Assembly: GCF_018128905.1 (NCBI RefSeq)
Contig: NZ_CP063808.1
Span: 496,001-560,000, forward strand
From: Streptomyces sp. A2-16
GTDB taxonomy: Bacteria > Actinomycetota > Actinomycetes > Streptomycetales > Streptomycetaceae
Length of the DNA stretch: 64,000 nt
Reading direction: 5' to 3'
The first letter of the stretch is position 1. Each line of letters opens with the position of its first letter. Shown here in pieces: positions 8,508-16,986 of this stretch. Under the pieces are notes generated by a model. That model made no database searches. It was not told the DNA's origin and saw nothing but the letters and a program-made list of their open reading frames with translations. The position numbers and the translations under genes were made by a program.

Positions 8508-9686
8508 GTGGACATCTCTCGACTCAGTCAATCCCCGATCGGGTCCCTCGTTCCGATCAACGGGTTCGACCCTCGCACGCAGAGCGAGTACAACACTCAC
8601 GCGTTCCTGCCTGCTCAGCTACCCAAGCGGCTTGACAACCTCAGTACCCCGACACACCTGGCCATCGCCCAGGCGGCGAGCTGGATCGCCCGTGCGGACC
8701 AGGCCGTCAATGAGCTTCCCAATCCCGAACTGCTGGCACGACTCGCGATCCTGCGGGAGGCCCGCAGCACCTCCGCGATCGAGGGCACCTACGTGGGGAT
8801 GGAAGAAGTCCTCCAAGCGGACTTCGAGGACGCCTCCGACATCAGTTCTGACGTAGCTGAGGTCCGTAACTACATCCAGGTCGCTGAGATCGCTACCGAA
8901 GCGATCAAGGATCGGCCGGTCACGGTTGCGCTACTGGAGTACCTGCAGGGCATCCTTGTCAGCGGGACGTCCAGTAGCACCACACAGGCTGGACATGTAC
9001 GCACGACGGACGCATTCATCGGCGTCCAGAGTGCCGCTGTCGAGGCCGCACGCTTTGTTCCCTGTCCACACGGCCACCACCTTAGGGACGGACTGCTCGA
9101 CTGGGAGGCTTGGGTCAACGACGCCAGCCCCGAAATGCACCTCATCGCGCGCATGGCTGTCGGGCATTACCAGTTCGAGACCCTGCACCCGTTCAATGAT
9201 GGCAACGGCCGCCTGGGCAGACTCGTGATGCTCCTCCAGCTAATGAGGGCGAGGGAGCTCGCGCACCCCGTCGTTGCGCTGTCGCCCTGGCTGGAGGTCC
9301 GGCGACGCGACTACCAGGATCTACTCTTCGAGGTCAGCGCAACGGGCGACTTCGAGCCGTGGATCCAATTCATCTGCGCCGCGGCGACTGCCCAGGCGAA
9401 AGAGGCCGTGGACCGCATCAGGACGCTCGTTGACCTCAAGAAGCGGATGCTCGGCACACTGCACCAGGCTAAGTCCACTGGTGTCACCTTGCGCATCGCA
9501 GAGGACCTGATCGGCTACCCCATGCTCACGATCACCTGGGCATCGAAGAGGTACAACGTGACTTACCAGACGGTCAGTAATGCTGTGAAGAAGCTCGTCA
9601 GTCTCGACCTGCTGCGCCAGTACGGCGACGGGAAGTACGACCGGGTGTTCATCAACGATGAGGCTTTGCGAGTTCTGGTCGGCTGA
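8508..9686 (+). CDS. Fic/DOC family protein (probable protein AMP-transferase), class II self-inhibited
   Basis: 392 residues from GTG 8508. The core motif HPFNDGNGRLGR (residues 227-238) matches the Fic signature, with catalytic His227. Upstream, TSAIEG (T88-x3-E92-G93) is the (S/T)xxxE(G/N) inhibitory motif, where Glu92 blocks ATP positioning, so the antitoxin-like helix is built into the N-terminus (class II). The C-terminal ~90 residues look like a winged helix. Fic enzymes usually transfer AMP from ATP to a Tyr/Thr/Ser of a target protein. An upstream ATG at 8406 would add 34 residues outside the usual family N-terminus and run through the inverted repeat, so GTG 8508 is preferred, although no Shine-Dalgarno is visible. 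It is the first gene of element 1 and points towards the large NTPase gene. Target unknown; a defence or toxin role is inference. Confidence 0.88.
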   Translation: MDISRLSQSPIGSLVPINGFDPRTQSEYNTHAFLPAQLPKRLDNLSTPTHLAIAQAASWIARADQAVNELPNPELLARLAILREARSTSAIEGTYVGMEEVLQADFEDASDISSDVAEVRNYIQVAEIATEAIKDRPVTVALLEYLQGILVSGTSSSTTQAGHVRTTDAFIGVQSAAVEAARFVPCPHGHHLRDGLLDWEAWVNDASPEMHLIARMAVGHYQFETLHPFNDGNGRLGRLVMLLQLMRARELAHPVVALSPWLEVRRRDYQDLLFEVSATGDFEPWIQFICAAATAQAKEAVDRIRTLVDLKKRMLGTLHQAKSTGVTLRIAEDLIGYPMLTITWASKRYNVTYQTVSNAVKKLVSLDLLRQYGDGKYDRVFINDEALRVLVG

Positions 9687-9873
9687 CCACAGGACAGCCG
9701 ACGCAGGGCAGGGCTGGGAGCTGGATGGCCTACGGCTGGCTCGCATGGTGGCCGTGCCCACCTTGCGCTCGTATGGGCTGCGAAGGCGAGTAAGGAGATG
9801 GGCAGCGTGTGCTGTCTCCGGGTATGGAGAACGGTCCGGTGCTTCTGGTCCCCATGGGGTCATACCGCGCGTA

Positions 9874-12800
9874 ATGTCTGCGGATATGGACGGGGCAAGA
9901 GGTATGGCCGAGGTCGGGGAGGACGGGGGCCGATACCCCTGGATCCGCCGTGTGCACGCGATTGGCTCGGCGCCACAAGTTGACCGCTTTGGCTGGCTGG
10001 TAGACCTGCCGTGGGAGCGAGCAGGGGTCCCGCTTGCCGGTCGGCGGGAGGACAATCTGCTTGTGGTGTGGGGCGAGCGCGGTTGCGGCAAGAGTGACTT
10101 GATCATTGAGGAAGCCGCGGCGCTGCAGTCCGAAGGGCACGTCGTGGAGCTGGTCGACCTGAGTGCGCGGGGACGGTTCTACGAAGCGGTCAGTGCGCGG
10201 AGGGATTTGGACGCGGTCCTGGAGCGGGCTTCTGACGGCGATCCGGGATACGTCCTGTTGGACAGCCTTGACGAGGGGCTGGACCGACTCGGGGTTCTCG
10301 ATGACATTCTGGTCGGCTGTCTGGAAGAGCTCGGCCACGAGCGGAGAAGTCGACTACGGCTGCGTATCGCCTGCCGTTCGGGCCGGTGGCCCCGCGGTCT
10401 GGAAGGGCATCTCCAGTCGCTGTGGGCGCCTGAGGCGGTATCGGTAGTTGGTGTGACGCCGCTGACCCGGTCCGATGTGGAGACGGCCGCCGCCTGCGAT
10501 CGTCTCGACGGCCGTAGAGTCACTCGGCGGCTGGAGCAGAAGGGTGCGGTGGCTCTGGCCTGGTCCCCGATCACCTTGAAACCCTTGCTGGAAGCCGAAC
10601 GGGAAGGATGGGGCCTGCCTTCGACGGTGGCTGACGCCTATCGGCTTGCCTGCCGGCAGTTGAGCTCCCATGGCCACCGCGACGGAAATCCGCTGGCCCC
10701 CGATCACTTGACGGCACTCGCGAGCCGAGTGGCTGCCGCCATGCAGTTCGGCCACTATGCAGCGATCCATGACACCTCGAGTGCCATGGAGACTGACGTG
10801 GCACTGGCTGATCTTGACGGCGGTGACGAGCCGGGAGCGGCGGGGGTTTTCTACCATTGCGGGATGCGGGAACTGCTGGCGTTGGTGGATTCCGGGCTGA
10901 TGGTCGAGGTCGGGCTGCGCCGCTGGGCCTTCGCCCATGACAGCTACCAGCAGTACCTGGCTGCCCAGTTCCTGGCACGGCACGACATGCACGACGCCGC
11001 GCAGGGGCAGTTGCTATGGATCGGTGACGGAACGTCCCGTCATGTTGTGGAACGACACCGCGAGGTGGCCGCGTGGCGGGTGATGGACGATACGGAGCTG
11101 TTCGCCGAAGTCCTGAGGTACGACCCCGAAGTGCTGTTGCTGGCTGACCTCACGGCACTCCGCGATCAGCAGCGCGAGGCCGTGGTGGACCGGCTCCTCG
11201 ACCTAGTTTCCAGCGATGACACGGTCCAACTGGACCGAGGGCTGATGCACCGCCTGAAGCACCCAGGGCTGTCCTCTCAGCTCCGTCCTCATCTGTCTCT
11301 CCCGGCTGCACCTCCGCTGCTCTCCACAGTGCTCCGCATCGCGCGAGCCTGCCAACTGCCCGAGCTCAACGACCAGCTGCTGACGTTGGCCGAGACACAG
11401 GGGATCGATCCGAAACTGCGCCGCCTAGCCGTCCAAGCACTCGGCGACGAACTGGACGCGGACCACGTGGCCCGCCTCAGGTCATTGGTCGAGCACAACG
11501 ATGCGGACCTGGGCCGGCTGGCGGTCCTCGAACAAGACGCGGAGCGGCTGGCCTTGCTGAGGGCGCTGGCCTGGCGCGGTGACGCGGACCTGGCGGCGGC
11601 CGCGCTGGAGCGGTTGTGGCCGCAGCATCTGCGGCTGCCCGAATTTCTGGACCTGATCCCGCCCGCCGATAACCCCACGCAGGTCCGTTCCGCATGGCTC
11701 CTGATCCATAAGGTCCCGAACCTGCTGAGACCCGAAGACGTCGACGAAGCCGTAGCGTGGGCGACCCAGACTCTGGGTTCGCGGCACCCCCGGGCCGGCC
11801 TGACCCAGTCCGGCGAGTCGCAGTTGTCCGTGCGACTGCCAGTTCGCATCCTCGCCCAGGCGATCGCGCTCTTCGACGAAGACGACACCAACAGCGACTC
11901 TGTACAACGGTACAGGCGGCTCGACCAGGCCGCCGATGCCCTGCTCACCCTGGCGGGACGTGCCGATTTCGACGACCGGCACCAACTTGCGCAACCAGTG
12001 GGCGAGGTGCTGCTGAGTCGGCCGGACATCCGCCGAGAGCTGGGCCAGCGTGTCCTGGAACGCGGTGATGGCCACCAGGTCACTCGGCTCCTACCCTGGT
12101 CAGGCAGCCCTGCCCTGTTCTCCAACGACGACTCGGTGTACTGGACTCTGCAGTGGCCCACACTGAGCCCGGACGCACGCCGGCACGCTGAGTGCCTGGT
12201 GACAGCGTGGCCCGATCCAGCGGATCCGGACCTGTCATCCGCCCTTGAACTGCGTGAGCGTTACCCGGACCTGAAGGCCGCCACTGCACGGTGGGACACC
12301 CGCACGGAAGAAGAAGACCGGCAACAGCGCGAGCAGGAAGAACAGCGCCACCTGCTGGCATTCAACGAAGCCCGCCTACGGCTTGCTCTCACCGCGCTCA
12401 GTACCGGAGAAGGATCACCCGAGCGGCTATGGCAACACATCACCACCGAGCTGTACCGCACCGTGGACGGCAGCCAAGCGCCACCGGACAGGCTGGGCGT
12501 CGTGGCTGCTGCACCGTCTTTCCCACGTGAGGGCAACGAGCTGCACCGCTTGCTGCTGGACGCGGCTGTCACCGTCACCCGCCGCTCAACAGCCCTCAAT
12601 GGCGCAGTGGCCACTTCAGCCACAGCAGACTGGGACCGGGCAGCCACCGCCCTGACTGCCTTGGCCCTGCTTGATGCCTCACACCTGGCTGAGGCATTCG
12701 ACGACCAGCCCCGTCGAGCGGCTTGGGCCGCCATGGCGCTGGCGGCCTACGATTGCCACGACTCCGACGACACTGCACTACAGCACAGCCTGATCACACA

Positions 12801-14229
12801 GTGCGCCCGACTGGCCGGCCACGAACTGCCGACCCTGCTCCGCCAGGCACTAGACGGTTGCAGCGAGCCGGAACTGAACAGTCTGGCAACCGCGTTCGCC
12901 CGCACCACCATTCCTGATGCGGTTCAGACCTTGCGAGACTGGGCCAACGATCCGAGCCGCACCGACGTGCAGTGGGCTGGCGTCCTGACCTCACTCGCGC
13001 TGGCGGGAGACCGACCAGCCCAAGAAATCCTGTCCGCCGCAGTGACCGACCCCGACCTTCAACGAGACGCCGCGCGGAGCAGCTCACGATGGACCCGCGC
13101 CGCTGCGGCGCTAATGGGACAACCACAACTGCCCGAGATCTGGCCCACCATCAGGGCAACCCTGGCTACCCCCGACGCTCTGGCTGCCCTCCTGGAGCGC
13201 CTTATCGCCACCGACCCCAAGGGAACCTGGCCGCCCGGGACCGGACAACTGCCCGAGGCTGCCCTCGCTGACCTGTACACCATGGTTACCGACCACATCG
13301 GTATCGCCAGGCTCCTGGACTACCAGTTCGAGGGTGGCTTCTATACCGATGCTCGCAGCAACCTGCACCGAGGGCTTCTGGGCCTGTTGATCTCCAAGAC
13401 CAGCCCGGAAGCGGTCCGTGAGTTGGCCGATCTCGCGACTCGCTATCCCGAACTTGCAGACCTGCGTCAGCACGCCAAGGCCACGGCCCGCGATGTCGCC
13501 GAACTCCAGGCTCAACCCCTGGTACCGGAGCAACTTCGGCGCCTGGCCGCAGACACCAACCTGCGCACCGTCACCGACGCCCGCCATCTCCAGGACATCG
13601 TGCTGGCCAGCCTCGACCGTCTCCAGACGGTGCTTCAGGGGTCCAACGGCCTTGTGGTCAACCTGTGGAACCGGGACACCTGGACAGTGGATCACACCGA
13701 TTGGTGGCCCTGCTGGGAAGAAGACTTCAGCGACATGGTCGCAGCTCTCCTGCGCCAGGACATCGGCGGAAACCGCGTCGTGATCAACCGCGAAGTCCAA
13801 GTTGACCGCTCCGGGTTTCCCGGCAGGCGTACCGACATCCAGATCCAAGCTACGGCCCCACCCACCAGCAGCAGCGACGGCACACTGACCGTAGTCATCG
13901 AATGCAAGGGGTGCTGGCACCGAGACCTGTCTACCGCCTTGGCCGACCAGCTTGTCCGCGACTACCTGCGCGCCCCCAGTACCGCGGGCATCTATCTCAT
14001 CGGCTACTTCGACTGCGACCGCTGGAACCTCGAAATGCGCAGGAAGCGACACCACACATCAGGCGATCACACCATCCGCGACCTACAGCACGGACAGGAT
14101 GCACGCGCCCAGGAACAGCGCGACCAGTACGGTGCCATTGTCGCGGCCAAAGTCCTCGACTGTCGCCTCCCCGGAGCCAACGACCCGTGGCGTGCCGAGC
14201 CCCACAACCCTCCCGCGCGGACAACTTAG
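9874..14229 (+). CDS. Large STAND/NACHT-like NTPase with C-terminal PD-(D/E)XK-like nuclease domain
   Basis: 1451 residues from ATG 9874; the frame stays open back to 9658, overlapping Fic, so the start is uncertain (ATG 9904 is also possible). Walker A is GERGCGKS (residues 67-74). The Walker B-like YVLLDSLDEG (~125-134) has the D-x-x-D-E style of NACHT/STAND NTPases. FAHDSYQQYLAAQFL (~353-367) matches the conserved winged-helix signature that closes such NTPase modules. Residues ~400-1280 are helical and repeat-like (Leu/Ala/Arg rich, HEAT-like). The C-terminus has RTDIQIQ (D1321), VVIECKG (E1343-x-K1345) and DQLVRDYL (Q~1358), fitting the D...ExK...Q pattern of PD-(D/E)XK nucleases. Antiviral Avs proteins have an N-terminal nuclease, a STAND core and a C-terminal sensor; here the nuclease-like part is at the other end. 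Domain recognition is by eye; the defence function is inference. Confidence 0.72.
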   Translation: MSADMDGARGMAEVGEDGGRYPWIRRVHAIGSAPQVDRFGWLVDLPWERAGVPLAGRREDNLLVVWGERGCGKSDLIIEEAAALQSEGHVVELVDLSARGRFYEAVSARRDLDAVLERASDGDPGYVLLDSLDEGLDRLGVLDDILVGCLEELGHERRSRLRLRIACRSGRWPRGLEGHLQSLWAPEAVSVVGVTPLTRSDVETAAACDRLDGRRVTRRLEQKGAVALAWSPITLKPLLEAEREGWGLPSTVADAYRLACRQLSSHGHRDGNPLAPDHLTALASRVAAAMQFGHYAAIHDTSSAMETDVALADLDGGDEPGAAGVFYHCGMRELLALVDSGLMVEVGLRRWAFAHDSYQQYLAAQFLARHDMHDAAQGQLLWIGDGTSRHVVERHREVAAWRVMDDTELFAEVLRYDPEVLLLADLTALRDQQREAVVDRLLDLVSSDDTVQLDRGLMHRLKHPGLSSQLRPHLSLPAAPPLLSTVLRIARACQLPELNDQLLTLAETQGIDPKLRRLAVQALGDELDADHVARLRSLVEHNDADLGRLAVLEQDAERLALLRALAWRGDADLAAAALERLWPQHLRLPEFLDLIPPADNPTQVRSAWLLIHKVPNLLRPEDVDEAVAWATQTLGSRHPRAGLTQSGESQLSVRLPVRILAQAIALFDEDDTNSDSVQRYRRLDQAADALLTLAGRADFDDRHQLAQPVGEVLLSRPDIRRELGQRVLERGDGHQVTRLLPWSGSPALFSNDDSVYWTLQWPTLSPDARRHAECLVTAWPDPADPDLSSALELRERYPDLKAATARWDTRTEEEDRQQREQEEQRHLLAFNEARLRLALTALSTGEGSPERLWQHITTELYRTVDGSQAPPDRLGVVAAAPSFPREGNELHRLLLDAAVTVTRRSTALNGAVATSATADWDRAATALTALALLDASHLAEAFDDQPRRAAWAAMALAAYDCHDSDDTALQHSLITQCARLAGHELPTLLRQALDGCSEPELNSLATAFARTTIPDAVQTLRDWANDPSRTDVQWAGVLTSLALAGDRPAQEILSAAVTDPDLQRDAARSSSRWTRAAAALMGQPQLPEIWPTIRATLATPDALAALLERLIATDPKGTWPPGTGQLPEAALADLYTMVTDHIGIARLLDYQFEGGFYTDARSNLHRGLLGLLISKTSPEAVRELADLATRYPELADLRQHAKATARDVAELQAQPLVPEQLRRLAADTNLRTVTDARHLQDIVLASLDRLQTVLQGSNGLVVNLWNRDTWTVDHTDWWPCWEEDFSDMVAALLRQDIGGNRVVINREVQVDRSGFPGRRTDIQIQATAPPTSSSDGTLTVVIECKGCWHRDLSTALADQLVRDYLRAPSTAGIYLIGYFDCDRWNLEMRRKRHHTSGDHTIRDLQHGQDARAQEQRDQYGAIVAAKVLDCRLPGANDPWRAEPHNPPARTT

Positions 14230-14310
14230 TAGCCACGTTGCTCGGTGGCCGTTGGTCAGCTTGGACGGAAACGGCATGAATTTCATTACCCAACGAAACG
14301 GGATGGCCCC

Positions 14311-14514
14311 TCAGGAGGGGAACAGGCCGACGGAGCTCATGGCAAGAATGATCAAGGTTGCTGTGCCTCCGAAGGCGACACCCGCGCGTTGGATCGCGTT
14401 GCTCATATTCGCTCCACCCGAGCGGGCAAGCGCACCAGTTACCAAGGCGGCGACCAGGCTGATTAGGGCTGCCACGAGGAGTAGTAGGACACGTACACCA
14501 ACGTTGTCGCTCAT
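14311..14514 (-). CDS. Small two-helix membrane protein
   Basis: 67 residues from ATG 14514, with GAGGA about ten bases upstream. Two hydrophobic segments (VRVLLLLVAALISLVAALV and a second around AFGGTATLIILAMSSVGLF) are separated by a short loop with SGGANMSNAIQRAG. It is the only clear gene on the reverse strand of element 1. Small membrane proteins often accompany defence or toxin systems, but this one has no recognised family and could equally be cargo. It is convergent with the large NTPase gene. Confidence 0.6.
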   Translation of the reverse strand: MSDNVGVRVLLLLVAALISLVAALVTGALARSGGANMSNAIQRAGVAFGGTATLIILAMSSVGLFPS

Positions 14515-14587
14515 CGATCATAGTCCTCAGTCATGGTCGGTTCGGGTGCAGGACGGTGTGAGGCTGCCGTCGCCGTCCGCATGCTAG

Positions 14588-14619
14588 ACCCCGCCCTGGA
14601 ATAAAGTCCAGGGCGGGGG
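14588..14619. repeat. Inverted repeat between divergent element genes
   Basis: A 12-13 bp stem (CCCCGCCCTGGA / TCCAGGGCGGGG) with loop ATAAAG lies between the small membrane protein gene (reverse) and the HTH gene (forward). Because it sits between divergent starts it is more likely an operator or mRNA leader structure than a terminator; no T-run follows. Confidence 0.5.
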
Positions 14620-14655
14620 TAATGTGTAAACGAGCGGGAGATCTCAACCGGAACG

Positions 14656-15720
14656 GTGGACCTCAGGATGACTGATCAGCGCGACAGGGATGTGCTTGAT
14701 GTCGCGCCCACGGATGGCGTCGATGACTACACCCAGGGCCTGCGTACAGAGCGCGCTCTGGCGAGGCTGGCGGCGATCGCGGACCCCATTGCTCGAGTTC
14801 GAAGCGCAGACGACCTGGCTGAGCAGGCGCGGAGCGTTCAAGGAGCCATTGGGCGGGTGCGCCGCCAAGCGATCTACGAAGCGACGTTGCGGCCAGGACA
14901 TACAGGTGAATCCGTCGCCGCTGAGCTTGGCGTCAGCGCCAAAGCAGTCTCTGCGGCTGTCTCTGAGTCGCGAGCCCAAGATCGCCAACTGTTTCGGAGC
15001 GCGTTGGAGATTCTCATGCGCCCCGGGGTTTGTGAGGTGCCGGCGGATCAGCTAGCCCCGGGTCTCCGGGCACGCGATGTGCTCATGCAGGCCCGCGTTG
15101 TTCTCCGAGGCCGGAACAGCTACGACATCAGCGCCGTCAGCGACGACGAGTTCGCCGTGCTGGAGGAAGCAGAAGACCGGGCTCGGTACATCCACCGCTC
15201 CGCAGGCATGGAGCCGCCGCCCCTTGAGACATGGAGACGGCTCCTGGCAGAGAAAGGCCCAGACGAAGATCGAGTTCCTGACGCTATGCGCCGTGCGGCA
15301 GCTGTCTTCGCCGTTCTGCCGGGTATCGTGCCGCTGTACTTCGATATGCCCGATGTCCAAGATTCGCACCCCCGCTCTGGATGGTGGCGAATCGGGTGGG
15401 GCGTTCTCCCCGCCGAGGAGGGTGCGCGCGTCTTCGATGCTGGCCCTCACCGTGATGGCTGGGCCACAACGGAGTATCTCGTCTGGTTCGTGCGCGACTT
15501 GGCTCGCGGCGGATATGGCATTTGGAATGACCTCAGCTCTCCACCACCGTTCCTCAATGAACCTGGTGAGTGCCTCTCCTTCTCAATCGAAGGAGATCTG
15601 AATGCGGAAAAGGCGATCACGCCGGACGAGTTCGTGCGAGACCTGCGGCACATGTGGGCAGATCAGAACACCGGCTTCATGGAGCTTGATTGGCCCGAAC
15701 TCCCGGATGCCGACACCTGA
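14656..15720 (+). CDS. HTH-domain protein of unknown function
   Basis: 354 residues from GTG 14656 (ATG 14668 is an equally good start). Residues ~25-115 are helical and contain a helix-turn-helix of the sigma/RNA-polymerase type (ESVAAELGVSAKAVSAAVSES), preceded by a charged helix RVRRQAIYEATLR that is common in short actinobacterial regulators. The remaining ~240 residues have no recognised domain; they are Trp- and acidic-rich with the segments GWWRIGWGVLPAEEGARVF and HMWADQNTGFMELDWPELP. It is the last gene of element 1 before a gene-free stretch and the right att copy. It could be an element regulator or a second defence component; the sequence does not decide. Confidence 0.65.
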   Translation: MDLRMTDQRDRDVLDVAPTDGVDDYTQGLRTERALARLAAIADPIARVRSADDLAEQARSVQGAIGRVRRQAIYEATLRPGHTGESVAAELGVSAKAVSAAVSESRAQDRQLFRSALEILMRPGVCEVPADQLAPGLRARDVLMQARVVLRGRNSYDISAVSDDEFAVLEEAEDRARYIHRSAGMEPPPLETWRRLLAEKGPDEDRVPDAMRRAAAVFAVLPGIVPLYFDMPDVQDSHPRSGWWRIGWGVLPAEEGARVFDAGPHRDGWATTEYLVWFVRDLARGGYGIWNDLSSPPPFLNEPGECLSFSIEGDLNAEKAITPDEFVRDLRHMWADQNTGFMELDWPELPDADT

Positions 15721-16231
15721 ACAGTGACAACGGTCCTGCCGTCAAGATCGCAACGGTGCTCACGCCCGCGTCCCTCGGGGCCATCCCGCGTTGAGAAAGC
15801 AACCTCGACCCGGCGGTAGCCGTCGGGGAGTTCGGACGCTCCATTGGCCGCCCGACCTCCATGGCCGCTTCGAGCTGGATCGGTTCCTCACGGACCGCCG
15901 CTTGATCCCTGGTCTGCGCAACTCCCGGTAGACCGAACGGCGTCGGTGCAGCCGGACCCGTGGCGGGCCCGGCTGCACGGCATGAGCTGGGCGAGGATCA
16001 TAGGCTGGCGGTCGCGCGTGATCCGTCGCAGGGTTCACCAGTTCGCGACTGCGCTACGCTGTCATCACGCGGCTGACCTGTGACAACGGCCACTGGCTCC
16101 ACCCCGGGTGCAGGGGATGCGAAGCCCAACTCGCCTCAATGGACGTGCGTAGCTCCAAGGTTCGTATTCCCCGCTTTTGCCAGCGCATCTGCTGCCAGCG
16201 CCTGTCGCGGCTGCTCTGCGCGGGGCCGGCC
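15721..16231. other. Gene-poor stretch at the right end of element 1
   Basis: About 500 bases without a supportable gene. Only short, start-less frames exist on both strands; a reverse frame near 15740-15850 (LPDGYRRVEVAFSTRDG) has coding-like composition and may be a relic. An inverted repeat with 14-bp arms lies at 15946-15978. An integrase gene would be expected near here in an autonomous element, but none of its motifs is visible. Confidence 0.4.
15946..15978. repeat. 14-bp inverted repeat
   Basis: Arms GTGCAGCCGGACCC (15946-15959) and GGGCCCGGCTGCAC (15965-15978) pair with one G-T, loop GTGGC. No T-run. A relic terminator, operator or protein-binding site of the element; nothing nearby indicates which. 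Confidence 0.45.
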
Positions 16232-16259
16232 GGGGAACCAAGGGGAACGCTGGGGGAAC
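16232..16259 (+). repeat. Three phased GGGGAAC repeats, putative integrase arm site (right)
   Basis: GGGGAAC at 16232, 16242 and 16253, in the same orientation and with the same 10/11-bp phasing as the left pair at 8161, lie 119 bases before the right att copy. In a circularised element they would lie on one side of the att core with the left pair on the other, the classical attP layout. Arm-site function is inferred. Confidence 0.5.
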
Positions 16260-16377
16260 AGAAGGACCGGGAAGGATCGAGAAAGACCCAGCAAGAGCAG
16301 TACGCCACACCTCGTCTGACCTGCTAAAACGCTACAGATCGAGCAGGATCGAGCAAGATCGTCAAGGGGTTCTTTCG

Positions 16378-16422
16378 ACTCGTAATGCGTAGGTCTCGGG
16401 TTCGAATCCCGAAGGCGGCTCT
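16378..16422 (+). repeat. att site copy 2 (right end of element 1, left end of segment 2)
   Basis: Exact 45-bp copy of 8050-8094, the 3' part of tRNA-Thr. The rest of a tRNA is missing upstream, so it is an attachment-site duplicate and not a second tRNA gene. A weak terminator-like hairpin follows at 16427. Confidence 0.93.
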
Positions 16423-16426
16423 GTGG

Positions 16427-16469
16427 AAGCCTCAGGACTCACTCGCCGTGACCTGGGGCTTTTGCTTTT
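16427..16469 (+). terminator. Hairpin with T-rich tail after att copy 2
   Basis: Stem AAGCCTCAGG / CCTGGGGCTT (one G-T pair) with a 15-nt loop, followed by TTGCTTTTC. It probably once terminated the tRNA-Thr transcript when this copy was the tRNA end. Confidence 0.6.
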
Positions 16470-16986
16470 CCCGGATGCGGGGACGGCGCCGCGCAAGGGC
16501 CGCGCGACTGTCCATGGTTTTTGCGGTGACCTTGGAATGCGGGCCGATCGGGCGCGTGGCCGCGAGCGTGCAGGTCGGCTGCAGGTCGGCTGCCGGGCGG
16601 TCGCCGGGACCTCGCGGGTGAGGTGTGGATCTTGAGGAGCGGGCAGCTCTCGTGATCATGGAGCACGATCCGCCGCACCCGGGGAGACGATCACGTCGGT
16701 TCCCGCCGACCTGCGAGTCGGTGCGGCAGCCATCCGCGGTAGTGCGGTCACCACTCGCCGATGCGGCGCGCACGCTCGCGTTGCGATGGTGGCGTAAAGA
16801 TCCGCTCATGGTTCCCCCGCGAACTGTGCCAGCAACTGTCTTGTCCTGATAGGAAATGCGCACACTCCGGTTAAGAAGGATGGCTCCTGCGCTCCAGGCA
16901 TGGATGCACCCGCCGACCCGAGTGACGCTTCGACCACCGTCACGGCCGCAGGCGTGACGATGCGTCAATTCCTAGGAGACTTCTGC
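16470..16986. other. Leader region upstream of the S53 protease
   Basis: About 500 bases with no supportable gene. It contains a short duplication (GCAGGTCGGCT twice) near 16568-16592 and a somewhat AT-richer promoter-like part around 16840-16880. The protease frame extends upstream to 16900, but the good ribosome-binding site points to ATG 16987. Confidence 0.45.

Larger units (their letters stand above)
8050..16422. mobile_element. Integrated element 1 in tRNA-Thr, without a visible integrase
   Basis: Bounded by perfect 45-bp direct repeats (8050-8094 in the tRNA and 16378-16422). Inside lie a Fic protein, a 1451-residue STAND-like NTPase with a nuclease-like tail, a small membrane protein (opposite strand) and an HTH protein. 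Codon third positions are visibly less G/C-saturated than in flanking genes (TTT, AAT and TTG codons occur). No integrase, excisionase, replication or transfer gene is recognisable. It is therefore either a non-autonomous genomic island mobilised in trans or a decayed element. GGGGAAC repeats lie just inside both ends. Confidence 0.85.

Noticed and set aside
15844..16319. Short frames in the right end of element 1 as an integrase relic
   Set aside because: None shows integrase boxes (R...HxxR...Y) on either strand; composition is mixed and starts are missing. Not strong enough to annotate as a pseudogene.
16378..16422. Second tRNA-Thr gene
   Set aside because: Only the 3' part of the tRNA is present; acceptor 5' strand and D-arm are missing, so it is an att duplicate.
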